Shown one piece after another: positions 39,190-51,087 of a DNA stretch of 64,000 bases. The position numbers and the translations under genes were made by a program. The DNA lies in contig JASKMD010000003.1 in NCBI GenBank assembly GCA_030144725.1, forward strand, positions 5,669,587 to 5,733,586. Reading direction: 5' to 3'. Source of the DNA: Haematococcus lacustris (lineage: Eukaryota > Chlorophyta > Chlorophyceae > Chlamydomonadales > Haematococcaceae). Position 1 is the first letter of the stretch; each line of letters begins with the position of its first letter. The notes under the pieces were generated by a model that saw only the letters and a program-made list of their open reading frames with translations, made no database searches and was not told where the DNA came from.

Positions 39190-40834
39190 ACTCAGCAATA
39201 GTTGAGAACTTGGCAGGGGGTCCACAGCTAAATTCCCTAGCCAGTGACGCAGGGCTGGAGAATCCGATTGAGTTCGATGGTCGTCATACGGGCATCAGCA
39301 GGTTGGGCAGCATGGAAGAGTGTTTCCCCACCTTTTGGAGCCTAATCCACAAGGGTTTGATGCAGCTGCCACTGCTGTGCTCCTAATGTGGTCTCCTCCA
39401 AGTTTCCGAGCCCCTGAGCCGGCGCATGTTGGTTATCATGTTGGACATGGGGTCGGGCTCCTAACACATCGCGCACTATCCATCGCGTTAAAAAGGGACT
39501 CACTGCTACTGGGTCAACGTACATCAAGTCCGCAGGCTCGGTAGGGTCGGATACCCGGCAACATGCCCTACCGGCTCAGCGTGTGCCTCAGCGCAGCCGC
39601 TCTCCGACGCTTCAATCCGCGTGTACACCCGTGCAGAATTGAGTCCGGAAAAGCCGTTGTCCCTTATCGTTAGGGGGGTTGGTGGTTCAATGGGAGGGGT
39701 GACCTGCTGTTCTTGTCCGTACAATACGCCGTTGCACGGAGATGCCATCAGCAATGTCAGTGTATGTGCTGTGCGCTCCTTCCACTCCACCACAGCATCA
39801 ATCCGGTGGCCCGTGCACAACATGGACAACTTCACACGACACGAGTTCACACGACACGACACAAGATTAACACCCAAGCTGCATACTTTCTAGTGTGTGC
39901 CACAGTCTTTCTAGTCTCTGCCACAGGGTGCATATGCTGCCTGGCTGGCTCGGCTGGTACGGATTCAGCTACAAACAGGCCTGCCACCCTGCTGAAGTCG
40001 CGTCTGTTGCAGCTTGGCAGCACACGGTCAACGTGGCGTAGGTAGACTGATGCGGCAGGTCACATCGGTCAACACCTATGGACCATAGCATGCCCAGGTC
40101 ACTGCGCAGTACTGCTGCAAGCGCAGTGCCTGACCTGTGTCAAGCGGTCATCAGGGCGGTCACTGGCCTCCAGTCAGCTGTGACACCCCTGAGAAAATGT
40201 TCGAATGGGCCAGCATGGGCCAACCAGGCCACCGCGTGCCGCAATTTTTGCACCCGCTTGCTGCATAGGTCTAGTCAGGGCTGTCCCTTGATTATTCCTT
40301 GCGCCCGCCAAAGTCGACCCCTCGAATCAAGCTTGTTTGGGTCATAGCTGGAAGGCTAGAGGTGCTGCGGTGAGCCCCACGTAGCCCCGTGCTCGAGTTG
40401 TGACCTTTTGCCTAACACATGTCGTCGGCTGGGTTAGCTGCTAGTAAGAACATTTCACTTTTGCTCCGATGCGTAGCTGCAGAAATAAGCGCGTGAGGTT
40501 CACCAACCGTGGACCCGACCGCGACCATGCATGGCTGCTGCACACCAGGCCCCCAGTCCAGCCAGGACGATTTGGGGGCTGAAACCAAATCTGTAGGCTG
40601 GTCATGGCATAAGGTACGCAATAGAGTAGGTTGCACCACGATGCATTCACTGTGTGCACACTGGCAGGGAATAGCATTACATCACACATTATGTGGTGCC
40701 ACACATCACATGCTTGACGTTTAGGCATGAAACTAGTGTGGGGTGTTGGTGGTGCTCATAGAAACGCCCTGCCATGATTTCATTTAGTTCTAAAAATGCA
40801 GGCAATTACGGCATAGTTTCAACCGCAGACAGCA
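39190..40834. other. Unassigned sequence
   Basis: Mixed-composition DNA with no recognised protein, RNA or repeat. Frames of 60-117 codons occur on both strands but none shows a motif. Confidence 0.4.
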
Positions 40835-42094
40835 GGTCACCCCGGCCATTGGCCATGCCAATCCGTGCCAGGCGCTGACGCTCACACCACGCGCTAGTGA
40901 AGGGTAGCTGAGGCTATCGCGGTAAGTCACGCGCGCTAAAACTCACGTTTTCAGACTGAAGCCTCCCAGATCACTCCGCCCGCCATTCCCGCGGACTGTG
41001 AACATGGTCGCTCGCTGCAACCTGGGGCTCAACGGGGTGCGACCGTACGTGGGTCGCAGGTCGAAGCGCAAGATTCCCTGGGTTGGGTCGGGACCCCTCA
41101 TGGCCCGGGCCCTTCCTGACACCTAGCCCAAGACCTGGCTAACCCTGCCTCCAAGCAAGCAGAGCATCTCATTGAGGTGTCAGCAGCACCGTGCGTGGAC
41201 TTTGTTTCGCTACCGTGCAGTCTGTTGAAGCCTTGACCCCATCATTCCGGGGCTTTTGTCAAGACCTTAAACCTTTCGGCCAGTGGTCCTTTCCGCGTGC
41301 TTACACCTTTGTCGGATAGCTAAGCGAGTCTATATTCCGGGATGTAGCCCAGGCAAGCTCTATCACCTTGTGTGGTACATACAATGACAAAATGTGGCCG
41401 AGGGTGAATGTGGCATGGGGCAATCTCATCACAGGGACCGATTGGCAGCGTTCTGGGTTCATCCCCGACGGGGTGGACCCTGTGCTACCGTTGGGCGCCC
41501 GCATCGCTTCGTTTTTCGCACTGTGCGCGAAATTCAAGCCGAAAATTGCGATGGGCCATCCTGGACCCCGACGCCGCGCCCTCCTGGATGGCCATAAAGC
41601 GATACGTGCCAAGCTTGTAAGTAGTGGCAGTGGCAGTGCCGGAAACCTCCATTGTGGCGGGCGCCGCGGACGCCACGGAAAAAATGACAGTGCCATGCAC
41701 CCAACTTGCACCGACCCAGCTTGCACCGAGCGAAGCGTGGCGTGACTCAGTCTCGGGGTGTAGTGACATGGCGTGGTAGCACTGCTCACTGCGATAGCCT
41801 GCGGCGCACTACGAGCCTGCCTCATTAGTGCGAACTCACTACGAGCCTGCCTCATTAGTTGCTACGGACGCCACGGAGCGCCTCGCCACCCTGCTCTTGT
41901 GAGTGGGTCGCAACTTGTTTGCGCTATCTCAATTTTCGACCTGGTGGCGGGCGGTGATCTGGGACAAGGCTTCAGTCTAAAACGCGAGTTTCAGCGCGCG
42001 TGACTTACCGCGATAGCCTCAGCTACCCTTCACTAGCGCGTGGTGTGAGCGGCAGGCCTGTCACGGATTGGCATGGCCAATGGCCGGGGTGACC
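40835..42094 (+). mobile_element. 1.26-kb long-TIR element, copy 1
   Basis: Begins GGTCACCCCGGCCATTGGCC and ends with its reverse complement. The inverted repeats extend about 155 bp with scattered differences. Copy 2 is at 51088-52346 in opposite orientation. The core holds a 125-codon frame (41368-41745 +) also kept in copy 2, and a longer frame on the other strand. No transposase is recognised and I find no clear target duplication. The class is unknown; long TIRs suggest a MITE or Mutator-like element. Confidence 0.75.
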
Positions 42095-42866
42095 AGAGGT
42101 CTCTCTAGCCAGCCACACAGAAAAAAGGACCCCCTTGCACAAACCGGCATGTTGTGAGCTGACCACTCTGAGTTATCAGAATGTCTCGTTATTACTTTGT
42201 TCATTACTCAACGACACAGCTGCTGGAAAAGAAAGCACGGCAACCCATCAATTAGGCCCGCCTCCTCACCCTTTGGCGTGACCCAACTCTGCCTTGCAGG
42301 ATTGACTAGCCTACTCCGGCCGAACCCCCTTGCAGCCCCACCACCTCCCAGCCCCCGCCGAAGCCTCCCACCCCCTCCCGCCCCCTCCCAGCCCCTTTAC
42401 TGCCTTGCCACCCCTTCCCAACCCCTCCCAGCCCCTCCCAGCCCCCTCACTGCCCTCCCACCCCCTCCTAGCCCCCTCACTGCCCCGCCAACCCTTCCCA
42501 CCCCCTCCCAGCCCCTCCCAACCCCTCCCAGCCCCTCCCACTCCCTCCCATGGTGAAGGACAGGGTTCAGCAATGTTGATCATGCATTGTGCATGCAGAT
42601 AAGCTACGACAAGCCAAAGCGATCCACGTGCAGTTTGATGGCTGCACATGCAAGAAGCATGGCAAGGTGCTCGTCATCAGAGTGACAGCTGCTGTGCCCA
42701 AAGAAGTAGCAGCTGGCCAGCATCAGCGCCTCACCGCCCCTGGGCTGCCCACCCCTCCAGCTGCACCCCCCTGGCAGCAGCAGGCAGCTGGTGCTGGTGC
42801 TGCCCCTGACCTGCCCACCCCTCCAGCTGCGCAGCAGGGGGTCAGGGCGGAGATGGACACAAGCTG
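42095..42866. other. Spacer with C-rich repeat and a gene fragment
   Basis: 42330-42550 is a CCCCCTCCCAGCCCCTCCCA repeat. After an acceptor-like GCATGCAG, 42598-42720 reads KLRQAKAIHVQFDGCTCKKH and VLVIRVTAAVPKE, which looks coding but matches nothing I know. It stops at the left end of the CACTA-like element, which may have cut it. Confidence 0.4.
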
Positions 42867-43015
42867 CACTCGCGCCGATTAAGGCCGGAAGTCGCCTACG
42901 TCATTTCTTCCCGGGAGGCGTACTGCAGATAGCCCCAGGAAAGGCCGACTCATCGCCGTTGTAATCGTTGAAAAACTCAAAGTTGCTGCGATGTTATAAC
43001 TATTTGAAAAATCGC

Positions 43016-43690
43016 CCGAACCTGTACAGGGTGCTACGCCACAGGGTTCTGCCGCACGGCTACAGGGTCCTGCGACACACGTCTACAGGGTTCTGCCGCA
43101 CGGCTACAGGGTCCTGCGACACATGTCTACAGGGTTCTGCCGCACGGCTACAGGGTCCTGCGACACACGCCTACAGGGTTCTGCCGCACGGCTACAGGGT
43201 CCTGCCACATTAGGCTACAGGGTCCTGCCGCACGCCTACAGGGTCCTGCTACATTAGGCTACAGGGTTTTGCCGCACGCCTACAGGGTCCTACGACATAT
43301 TCTCACAGGGTCCTGCCGCACGCCTACAGGGTCCTACGACACAGTTTTACAGGGTCCTGCCGCACGGCTACAGGGTCCTGCCACACATTCTCACAGGGTT
43401 GTGCCGCACGGCTACAGGGTCGTACGATACACGTCTACAGGGTTCTGCCGCACGGCTACAGGGTCCTACGACACACGTCTACAGGGTTCTGCCGCACGGC
43501 TACAGGGTCTTACATTAAAATTTCACAGGGTCCTGCCGCACGGCTACAGGGTTCCGCGACACATTCTTACAGGGTTCTGCCGCACGGCTACAGGGTCCTA
43601 CGACATATTCTCACAGGGTCCTGCCGCACGGCTACAGGGTCCTACGACACACGTTCACAGGGTCCTGCCGCACGCCTACAGGGTCCTGCC
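43016..43690. repeat. Left subterminal 44-bp satellite
   Basis: Dimers of 22-bp monomers, CTACAGGGTTCTGCCGCACG and CTACAGGGTCCTGCGACACA types, about 15 dimers. Confidence 0.9.
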
Positions 43691-43962
43691 ACAACGTATG
43701 CAACGACGCCCGAACACCTCGCAACACCACAACAAACGGCATGTATTGCTGGTGCTAAGCACATGCATTGATGCAAGGTCACAACACCACACAACAACAC
43801 CACACAACATCACTACAACAACAACACAACGACTCATGCCTTGCTCACCACATATGCCATGTGCACAACCACAAGGACTGGCTGCACCTCATTGCTATGG
43901 GCTAACACCTTATCACGGGACTGCTAAGCACTTTGCCTTGCTGCCTATGCCCCATGGCACCA

Positions 43963-44240
43963 AATCAGGCTGGGCTAGGCTGGGCTGGGCTAGGCTGGGG
44001 TAGGCTAGGCTAGGCTAGGCTAGGGTAGGCTAGCCTAGGCAAGGCTAGCCTGGGGTAGGCTAGCTAGGCTAGGCTAGGCTGGGGTAGGCTAGGCTAGGCT
44101 AGGCTGGGGTAGGCTGGGCTAGGCTTGGCTCCAGGTTGCCCACTCCAGGCTGCCCGCTCCAGGCTGCCCGCTCCAGGCTGCCCGCTCCAGGCTGCCCGCT
44201 GCCCACTCCGGGCTGCCCGCTCCAGGCTGCCCGCTCCATG
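43963..44240. repeat. AGGCT and GCTGCCCGCTCCAG repeats
   Basis: (GGCTA)n-type units to about 44130, then a 15-bp GGCTGCCCGCTCCAG repeat, six or seven copies. A similar pair of motifs occurs at 59330-59400 in element 2. Confidence 0.8.
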
Positions 44241-44811
44241 CTGCTACGCCAAGGGCTGCTGGGTGCCATTGGGTGGGGGAGAGGAGAGAAGAGGGGAGGA
44301 GGGGAGGAGGGGAGGAGGGTAGGTAGGTGGCAGACTCGGAAGTGGTGGTGGTGGGCTTGGGCAGGGAAGGGGGAAGGGGGAAGGGGCAAGGGGCAGCAGT
44401 GTGACCATCAGACCTGCGGCAGCAAGAGGCATCCTTGCATTTAGGCTTGGCATTGGGGACCACTCATGTGCAGGGACTGGCCACTTACAGTTATGCTCCA
44501 TGTCACGACGCCGGGGGAGGGTACGGGGTACGAGGAGGGTACGGTCCTTGCTGGCTCCTTGTTGGTTGCTGCTCTACCGCCATGCTTGCAATCAACCCGG
44601 CCATGCTTCACCTGCCATGCTCCAGCTGTCGACAACTGCAATCAAACATCAGCCAGCAAGCAGATGAATTAGGACATGCATGACCAGAACCGGGCAGGCT
44701 AGGCTGACACCTCCCAAGCATGTGCCACTCACCGGAAGTCCTGGCTGCCGCCTCCAAGCGCCTCCTACCTGCTGCTCTTGGCTGCTACTCTTGCTTTCTG
44801 CTCATGGCTGC

Positions 44812-46200
44812 AGGGGAGGGGGAGGGGAGGGGAGGGGAGGGGAGGGAGGGGGAGGGGTGGGGAGGGGAGGGAGGGGGGGGAGGGGAGGGGAGGGGAGGGG
44901 AGGGGGGGGAGGGGGGGGGAGGGGAGGGGGAGGGGGAGGGGAGGGGAGGGGAGGGGAGGGGAGGGGGGGAGGGGTGGGGAGGGGAGGGGAGGGGGGAGGG
45001 GAGGGGGGGAGGGGAGGGGAGGGGAGGGGAGGGGAGGGGAGGGGAGGGGGGGAGGGGGAGGGGGGGGAGGGGGGGGAGGGGAGGGAGGGGGGGAGGGGAG
45101 GGGAGGGGAGGGGAGGGGAGGGGAGGGGAGGGGAGGGGGGGGAGGGGAGGGGGGGAGGGGAGGGGAGGGGAGGGGAGGGGAGGGGAGGGGAGGGGAGGGG
45201 AGGGGAGGGGAGGGAGGGAGGAGGGGGGGAGGGAGGGGAGGGGAGGGGAGGGGGGGGAGGGAGGGGGGGAGGGGAGGGGAGGGGAGGGAGGGGAGGGGAG
45301 GGGAGGGAGGGGAGGGGAGGGGGAGGGGGGGGAGGGGAGAGGGGAGGGGAGGGAGGGGAGGGGGAGGGGAGGGGAGGGGTGGGGAGGGGGAGGGGAGGGG
45401 AGGGGGGAGGGGAGGGGAGGGGAGGGGAGGGGAGGGAGGGAGGGGAGGGGAGGGGAGGGGAGGGGAGGGGAGGGGAGGGAGGGAGGGGAGGGGGGGAGGG
45501 GAGGGGAGGGGAGGGGGGGGAGGGGAGGGGAGGGAGGGGAGGGAGGGGAGGGGAGGGGAGGGGGGGAGGGGAGGGGAGGGGGGGGGAGGGGAGGGGAGGG
45601 GGGGAGGGGAGGGGTGGAGGGAGGGGAGGGGAGGGGAGGGGGGGGGAGGGGAGGGGAGGGGAGGGGAGGGGAGGGGAGGGGAGGGGAGGGGAGGGGAGGG
45701 GAGGGGAGGGAGGGGGAGGGGGGGGGAGGGGAGGGGGAGGGGAGGGGAGGGGAGGGGAGGGGAGGGGAGGGGGAGGGGAGGGGAGGGGAGGGGAGGGAGG
45801 GAGGGGAGGGGAGGGGAGGGAAGGAGGGGAGGGGGAGGGGAGGGGAGGGGAGGGAGGGGAGGGGAGGGGAGGGGAGGGGAGGGGAGGGGAGGGGGGGGAG
45901 GGGAGGGGAGGGGAGGGGAGGGGTGGGGAGGGGAGGGGGGGGGGGGAGGGGAGGGGGAGGGGAGGGGTGGGGAGGGGGGGGAGGGGAGGGGGAGGGGAGG
46001 GGAGGGGAGGGGAGGGGAGGGGGAGGGGAGGGGAGGGGAGAGGGAGGGGAGGGGTGGGGAGGGGAGGAGGGGAGGGGAGGGGTGGGGAGGGGAGGGGAGG
46101 GGAGGGGAGGGGAGGGGAGGGGGGGGAGGGGAGGGGAGGGGAGGGGAGGGGGGGGGAGGGGGGAGGGGAGGGGGGGGGGGGGGGAGGGGGGGGGGGGGGG
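44812..46200. repeat. 1.39-kb (AGGGG)n polypurine tract
   Basis: AGGGG with AGGG and longer G-run variants and only about a dozen pyrimidines in nearly 1.4 kb. Gly/Glu frames on plus and Pro/Ser frames on minus are artefacts. The strand can form G-quadruplexes or triplex DNA. Confidence 0.97.
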
Positions 46201-46422
46201 TGGAAGTGGGGTAAGGTGAGGGTAGGGTAGGTAGGGGAGGGGCTGCAGTGTAAGCGCAGGAGGGGGGAAGCGGAGCGACACGGGTGAGTTTGTGGGTAAG
46301 GGGAAGGACAAGGGAAGGGTGTAAACATTAGACCTGCAGCAAACAAGGGGCATGCTAGCCATCAGGCTTGGTACCAAGAGCCACAAATCTGCTTCATGCT
46401 GGCCACTCACCGTTTGCTGGGC

Positions 46423-46617
46423 TGGGGTGGGGTGGGGTGGGGTGGGGTGGGGTGGGGTGGGGTGGGGTGGGGTGGGGTGGGGTGGGGTGGGGTGGGGTGG
46501 GGTGGGGTGGGGTGGGGTGGGGTGGGGTGGGGTGGGGTGGGGTGGGGTGGGGTGGGGTGGGGTGGGGTGGGGTGGGGGTGGGGTGGGGTGGGGTGGGGTG
46601 GGGTGGGGTGGGGTGGG
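46423..46617. repeat. (GGGGT)n array, about 39 copies
   Basis: Pure GGGGT pentamers with a single six-base unit near 46575. Confidence 0.97.
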
Positions 46618-46989
46618 ATAGGGGAGGGGTGGGGTGGGCAAGGGGGTGGGCGTGTGACCGTCACACCTGCAAGCAACAAGGGGCGTGCTCACGGTAAGGC
46701 TGGGCAATGGGGGCCACTGATGTGCAAGGGGCTGGCCACTCACTGTTATCTCCATGTGCCATTGCTGACTCCTTGCTGCCTCCTTGTTGGCTGCTGCTCC
46801 TCCCTCCTGGCTGTGCCTCCTGGCTGTGGGGGGCATGGGCCTCTTGGCCTTGGCCAACCACTTGCCTTGCCCATGCCTCCTGGCTGCCACTCCTGGCTGC
46901 CGCTCCTAGCTGCTGCTCCTGGCTGCCGCTCCTGGCTGCTCCTCTTGGCTGCTCCTCTTGGTTGCGCCTCCTGGGGAGTGGTGGGTCTG

Positions 46990-47110
46990 GCAGGTGGTGC
47001 CACCAAGGGTGAGGGTGAGGGTGAGGATGACAGTCACCAAGGGTGAGGGTGAGGGTGAGGATGACAGTCACCAAGGGTGAGGGTGAGGGTGAGGATGAGG
47101 AGGAGGTGAG
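46990..47110. repeat. GTGAGG tandem repeat with GATGACAGTCACC spacers
   Basis: Three copies of a ~36-bp unit, AAGGGTGAGGGTGAGGGTGA plus the spacer. Confidence 0.8.
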
Positions 47111-48219
47111 GAGGGGGTGGAGCGATGGTCGCACGATGAGCGCACAAGGGGGAGCCAAGGAGAGTGGAGTGGAGTGGAGGGGAGGGGGAGGGGAGGGGGC
47201 CTGTTGCTCCTTGCTGCCGCTCTGGCTGCTGAGCTGACCATCACACCTGCAGCAAACAAGGGGCGTGCTAGCGGTTAGGCTGGGTACAAGGGGTCACTTA
47301 TGTGCGTGGGGCTAGCCACTCACTGCTTGCTCCATGCGGTCCCTTGATCATTCCTTAGGGGGAGGGAGAGGGGGAGTGGGGGATCTGGCAGGTGGTGGTG
47401 GGCAGTGTGGTAGGGAGGAGGGAGGATGGAAGAGGGAGGAGGGAAGAGCGAGGAGGGAGGAGGGTACGCTTTAACTCTTGTCCGCCGCCCTGGCTGCCGC
47501 TACTTGTTGCCGTTGTGGTTGCTGCTTCTGGCTGATGGAAGGTGCCACTGCGCCTTGGCACCGAACCTGCTCAAGCAACACATGGCACATGACACATGCC
47601 ACGCTCCAACCTCGCGGTCGCACCTCAGAATCGCATCTATGCATCGCACCTTTGCAAGCTACCTTTGTGCCGTTCGCCCTCAACTCTGTGCTTGATCACA
47701 AATACCCTATTCCTTTCGCTGATCGCTAATGGCTGCGAGACCGAGCTGCATGCTGGCCTCTTGGCTGATGACTGATGGCTGCGAAGGCTAGCTGGCCCGC
47801 ATTTCATGGCCGGCTGCGAGGCTGCGCATTTGGGCGCTGTCGATGTCGCTGCTGCTGAGTTTGGGATGGATGTGTCGCGTGTTGCGTGTTGCTGCATTAC
47901 TGCGGGCTTTGCGAGGTCGACATGGTTTCCTCTCATGGCGCCTCGTGACCTCATGGCACACCAACGGCATGCTTGGTGGCAGCTAGCGCAGATCCCAATA
48001 CCAAGCCCGTCAGTTTTCGCACTCTTGCATGCAAAACACATGCAGAAAGCGGGGTTGGCGAAACCCTGCACAGCGTCTTTGAATCACTTAGGAAAAATCA
48101 ACACAAGGAACGTAACCCTGCTCGAAGGGGTCGGCGAAACCCTGCACGAGGTCAGGGTTGACTTAGAAAAAGTCCATGCTTTGATCGAAACCCTGCACTA
48201 GGTTAGCAACTTGACTTTG

Positions 48220-50892
48220 CACATGCTACCTACTAGGTTGTGCTTCTATTCTGATGCCTGACAACTCCTCATACTCAGAAACTTTAAAAAGTCACTTCAG
48301 TCAGTAAGCACCATCTCCCTTAGCCACATTCGGGGTGAGGGCCAGGCTGATGGTCCAGCAGCTCCGCAATGACCAAGAATTTCACTTTGGCCCAAGAGAG
48401 TCTTCTCCTCCACTAGGTCACAGCAGCCTACATGCCAAGTCTCAGACATCAACTCGCAAGTTTGCCGAGCCAGCCAGCCCCTGTGGTACCAGGACCCAAT
48501 GGTGAGGTGCCAGAACCCTGTGGTGTGGTGCCAGGACCCTGTGGTGTGGTGCCAGGACCCTGTGGTATGGTGCCAGGACCCTGTGGGAGTGGTGCCAGGA
48601 CCCTGTGTGCCAGAACCCTGTGGGTGTGCGGCAGAACCCTGTAGCCAAACGTCGCAGGACCCTGTAGGCGTGCGGCAGGACCCTGTAGCCAAACGTCGCA
48701 GGACCCTGTAGGCGTGCGGCAGAACCCTGTAGCCAAACGTCGCAGGACCCTGTAGGTGTGCGGCAGAACTCTGTAGCCAAACGTCGCAGGACCCTGTAGG
48801 CGTGCGGCAGAACCCTGTAGCCAAACGTCGCAGGACCCTGTAGGCGTGCGGCAGAACCCTGTAGCCAAACGTCGCAGGACCCTGTAGGCGTGCGGCAGAA
48901 CCCTGTAGCCAAACGTCGCAGGACCCTGTAGGCGTGCGGCAGGACCCTGTAGCCAAACGTCGCAGGACCCTGTAGGCGTGCGGCAGGACCCTGTAGCCAA
49001 ACGTCGCAGGACCCTGTAGGCGTGCGGCAGAACCCTGTAGCCAAACGTCGCAGGACCCTGTAGGCGTGCGGCAGGACCCTGTAGCCAAACGTCGCAGGAC
49101 CCTGTAGGCGTGCGGCAGAACCCTGTAGCCAAACGTCGCAGGACCCTGTAGGCGTGCGGCAGAACCCTGTAGCCAAACGTCGCAGGACCCTGTAGGCGTG
49201 CGGCAGAACCCTGTAGACGTGGTTCGCAGAACCCTGTAGGCGTGCGGCAGAACCCTGTAGACGTGTGTCGCAGAACCCTGTAGGCGTGCGGCAGGACCCT
49301 GTAGACGTGTGTCGCAGGACCCTGTAGGCGTGCGGCAGAACCCTGTAGACGTGGGTCGCAGAACCCTGTAGCCGTGCGGCAGAACCCTGTAGACGTGGGT
49401 CGCAGAACCCTGTAGGCGTGCGGCAGAACCCTGTAGAAGTGGGTCGCAGGACCCTGTAGGCGTGCGGCAGAACCCTGTAGACGTGTGTCGCAGGACCCTG
49501 TAGGCGTGCGGCAGAACCCTGTAGACGTGTGTCGCAGGACCCTGTAGGCGTGCGGCAGAACCCTGTAGACGTGTGTCGCAGAACCCTGTAGGCGTGCGGC
49601 AGGACCCTGTAGACGTGTGTCGCAGGACCCTGTAGGCGTGCGGCAGAACCCTGTAGACGTGTGTCGCAGGACCCTGTAGCCGTGCGGCAGGACCCTGTAG
49701 ACGTGTGTCGCAGGACCCTGTAGGCGTGCGGCAGAACCCTGTAGACGTGGGTCGCAGAACCCTGTAGGCGTGCGGCAGAACCCTGTAGACGTGGGTCGCA
49801 GGACCCTGTAGGCGTGCGGCAGAACCCTGTTGACACTAGTCGTAGGACCCTGTAGGCGTGCGGCAGGACCCTGTAGGCGTGCGGCAGGACCCTGTAGTGA
49901 GGTGCCAGGACCCTGTGGTGTGGTGCCAGGACCCTGTGGGCCAGGACCCTGTGGTGAGGGACCAGGACCCTGTGGTGTGGTGCCAGGACCCTGTGGTGTG
50001 GTGCCAGGACCCTGTAAGCCAGGACCCTGTGGTGTGGTGCCAGGACCCTGTGGGCCAGGACCCTGTGGTGAGGGACCAGGACCCTGTGGTTCCAGGACCC
50101 TGTCATGTGGTACCAGGACCCTGTTGGCCAGGACCCTGTAGGTGTGCAGCAGGACCCTGTGGTGAGGTGCCAGGACCCTGTGGTGCCAGGACCCTGTGGT
50201 GAGGTGCCAGGACCCTGTGTGCCAGAACCCTGTGGTCAGGTGCCAGGACCCTGTAGGTGTGCAGCAGGACCCTGTGGTGTGGTACCAGGACCCTGTGGTG
50301 CCAGAACCCTGTGGTGAGGGGCCAGGACCCTGTGAGCCAGAACCCTGTGGTGTGGTGCCAGGACCCTGTGTGGAAAGGCACTCATCGTAGGACCCTGTAC
50401 AGGGTCCTGGCACACATGGTCAAAAGCATCCAAACGGGGTCAACAGGACCAACCACAAGCTATGTAGGAATCCTAACATGGTTCTATCACATAGGGATGC
50501 AAGGAATGATTAAAACATCTACACTCATCAGGTACACAGGACCCTGTACCGGGTCCTACGACCATGGTGACTCTAGGACCCTGTACAGGGTCCTAGGACA
50601 CGGGCCATAGCTCATCACTGGCTTGGACGTTTTGCATGCCACCTACTAGGTTGGGCAGCTGTAACCACCCTTTACAACCTCTTATACTCACATTTCATGA
50701 AAAGTCACCTTGGTCACACGGTGCCAACTCCCTTAGCCAAAATCAGGGTCTCAGCCCCATACCTGGCCCAGCAACTCGACACCGAGTGAGAATTACACTT
50801 TGGCCCAAGAGAGTCTTGTCATCCTCTAGGTCACAGCAACCTACATACCAAGTTTCAGACCTCAACTCTCAGGTTTTTCAAGCCAGCCAGGC
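48220..50892. repeat. ~255-bp direct repeats bracketing the right satellite
   Basis: 48220-48478 and 50636-50892 share blocks such as CACTTTGGCCCAAGAGAGTC, TAGGTCACAGCA and CCTACTAGGTTG with perhaps 25-30% divergence. The second copy is the element's own right end region; the first lies on the far side of the satellite. Confidence 0.75.
48508..50408. repeat. Right subterminal satellite, 1.9 kb
   Basis: Inverse orientation of the left array. 48640-49850 has 44-bp dimers of CCCTGTAGGCGTGCGGCAGA and CCCTGTAGCCAAACGTCGCA or ...GACGTGTGTCGCA types. 49850-50380 and 48508-48640 have ~20-bp GTGGTGCCAGGACCCT monomers. Long reading frames here are artefacts. Confidence 0.93.
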
Positions 50893-51087
50893 CTTAATTT
50901 GCACGAGTGGTAGCAATGGCCTACACACCTTGAGTGGCCTTACCGAGTGGCCAGGTAGTAGGTACTACTCACGAAGCGGTCAAGCATCGCAGCAACCTTG
51001 CATATTTCTGAGCATGGGTGGAGGGGCGTCGTTACATCGGTTTGGCGTGCCATGTGCATTGTTTTGACTGCGGCGACTGTCCCTGAG

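Larger units (their letters stand above)
44401..47335 (+). repeat. Four dispersed copies of a ~100-bp unit
   Basis: Copies at 44401-44503, 46321-46420, 46654-46755 and 47233-47335, all in one direction. Each runs from GACCATCACACCTGCAGC-like through a GGCTGGGYAC segment to GGCCACTCACYG and is followed by a different simple repeat. Confidence 0.75.
42867..50909. mobile_element. CACTA-like non-autonomous element 1 (8.0 kb)
   Basis: Left end CACTCGCGCCGATTAAGGCC (42867) and right end, reverse-complemented, CACTCGTGCAAATTAAGGCC (50909) match at 16 of 20 positions. Both also resemble the TIR of element 2 (CACTCACGATAAATAAGGCC). About 145 bp inside the left end and 270 bp inside the right end begin arrays of the same 22/44-bp satellite, in opposite orientation. 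The core is minisatellites with no transposase. The adjoining bases (TG on the left, GT on the right) do not form a target duplication, so the exact limits are inferred. Confidence 0.6.

Noticed and set aside
43016..43690. CRISPR-like regular repeats
   Set aside because: The units are contiguous 22/44-bp satellites without unique spacers, there are no cas genes, and the genome is eukaryotic. The same goes for 60565-60970, where spacers repeat too.
44680..46890. Frames of 480-700 codons rich in Gly/Glu/Arg (+) or Pro/Ser/Leu (-)
   Set aside because: They come entirely from the (AGGGG)n and (GGGGT)n arrays; no stop codons can arise there.
48442..50413. 554- and 654-codon minus frames resembling a repeat protein
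   Set aside because: The 44-bp satellite read through; the frame cycles and nothing outside the array supports a gene.
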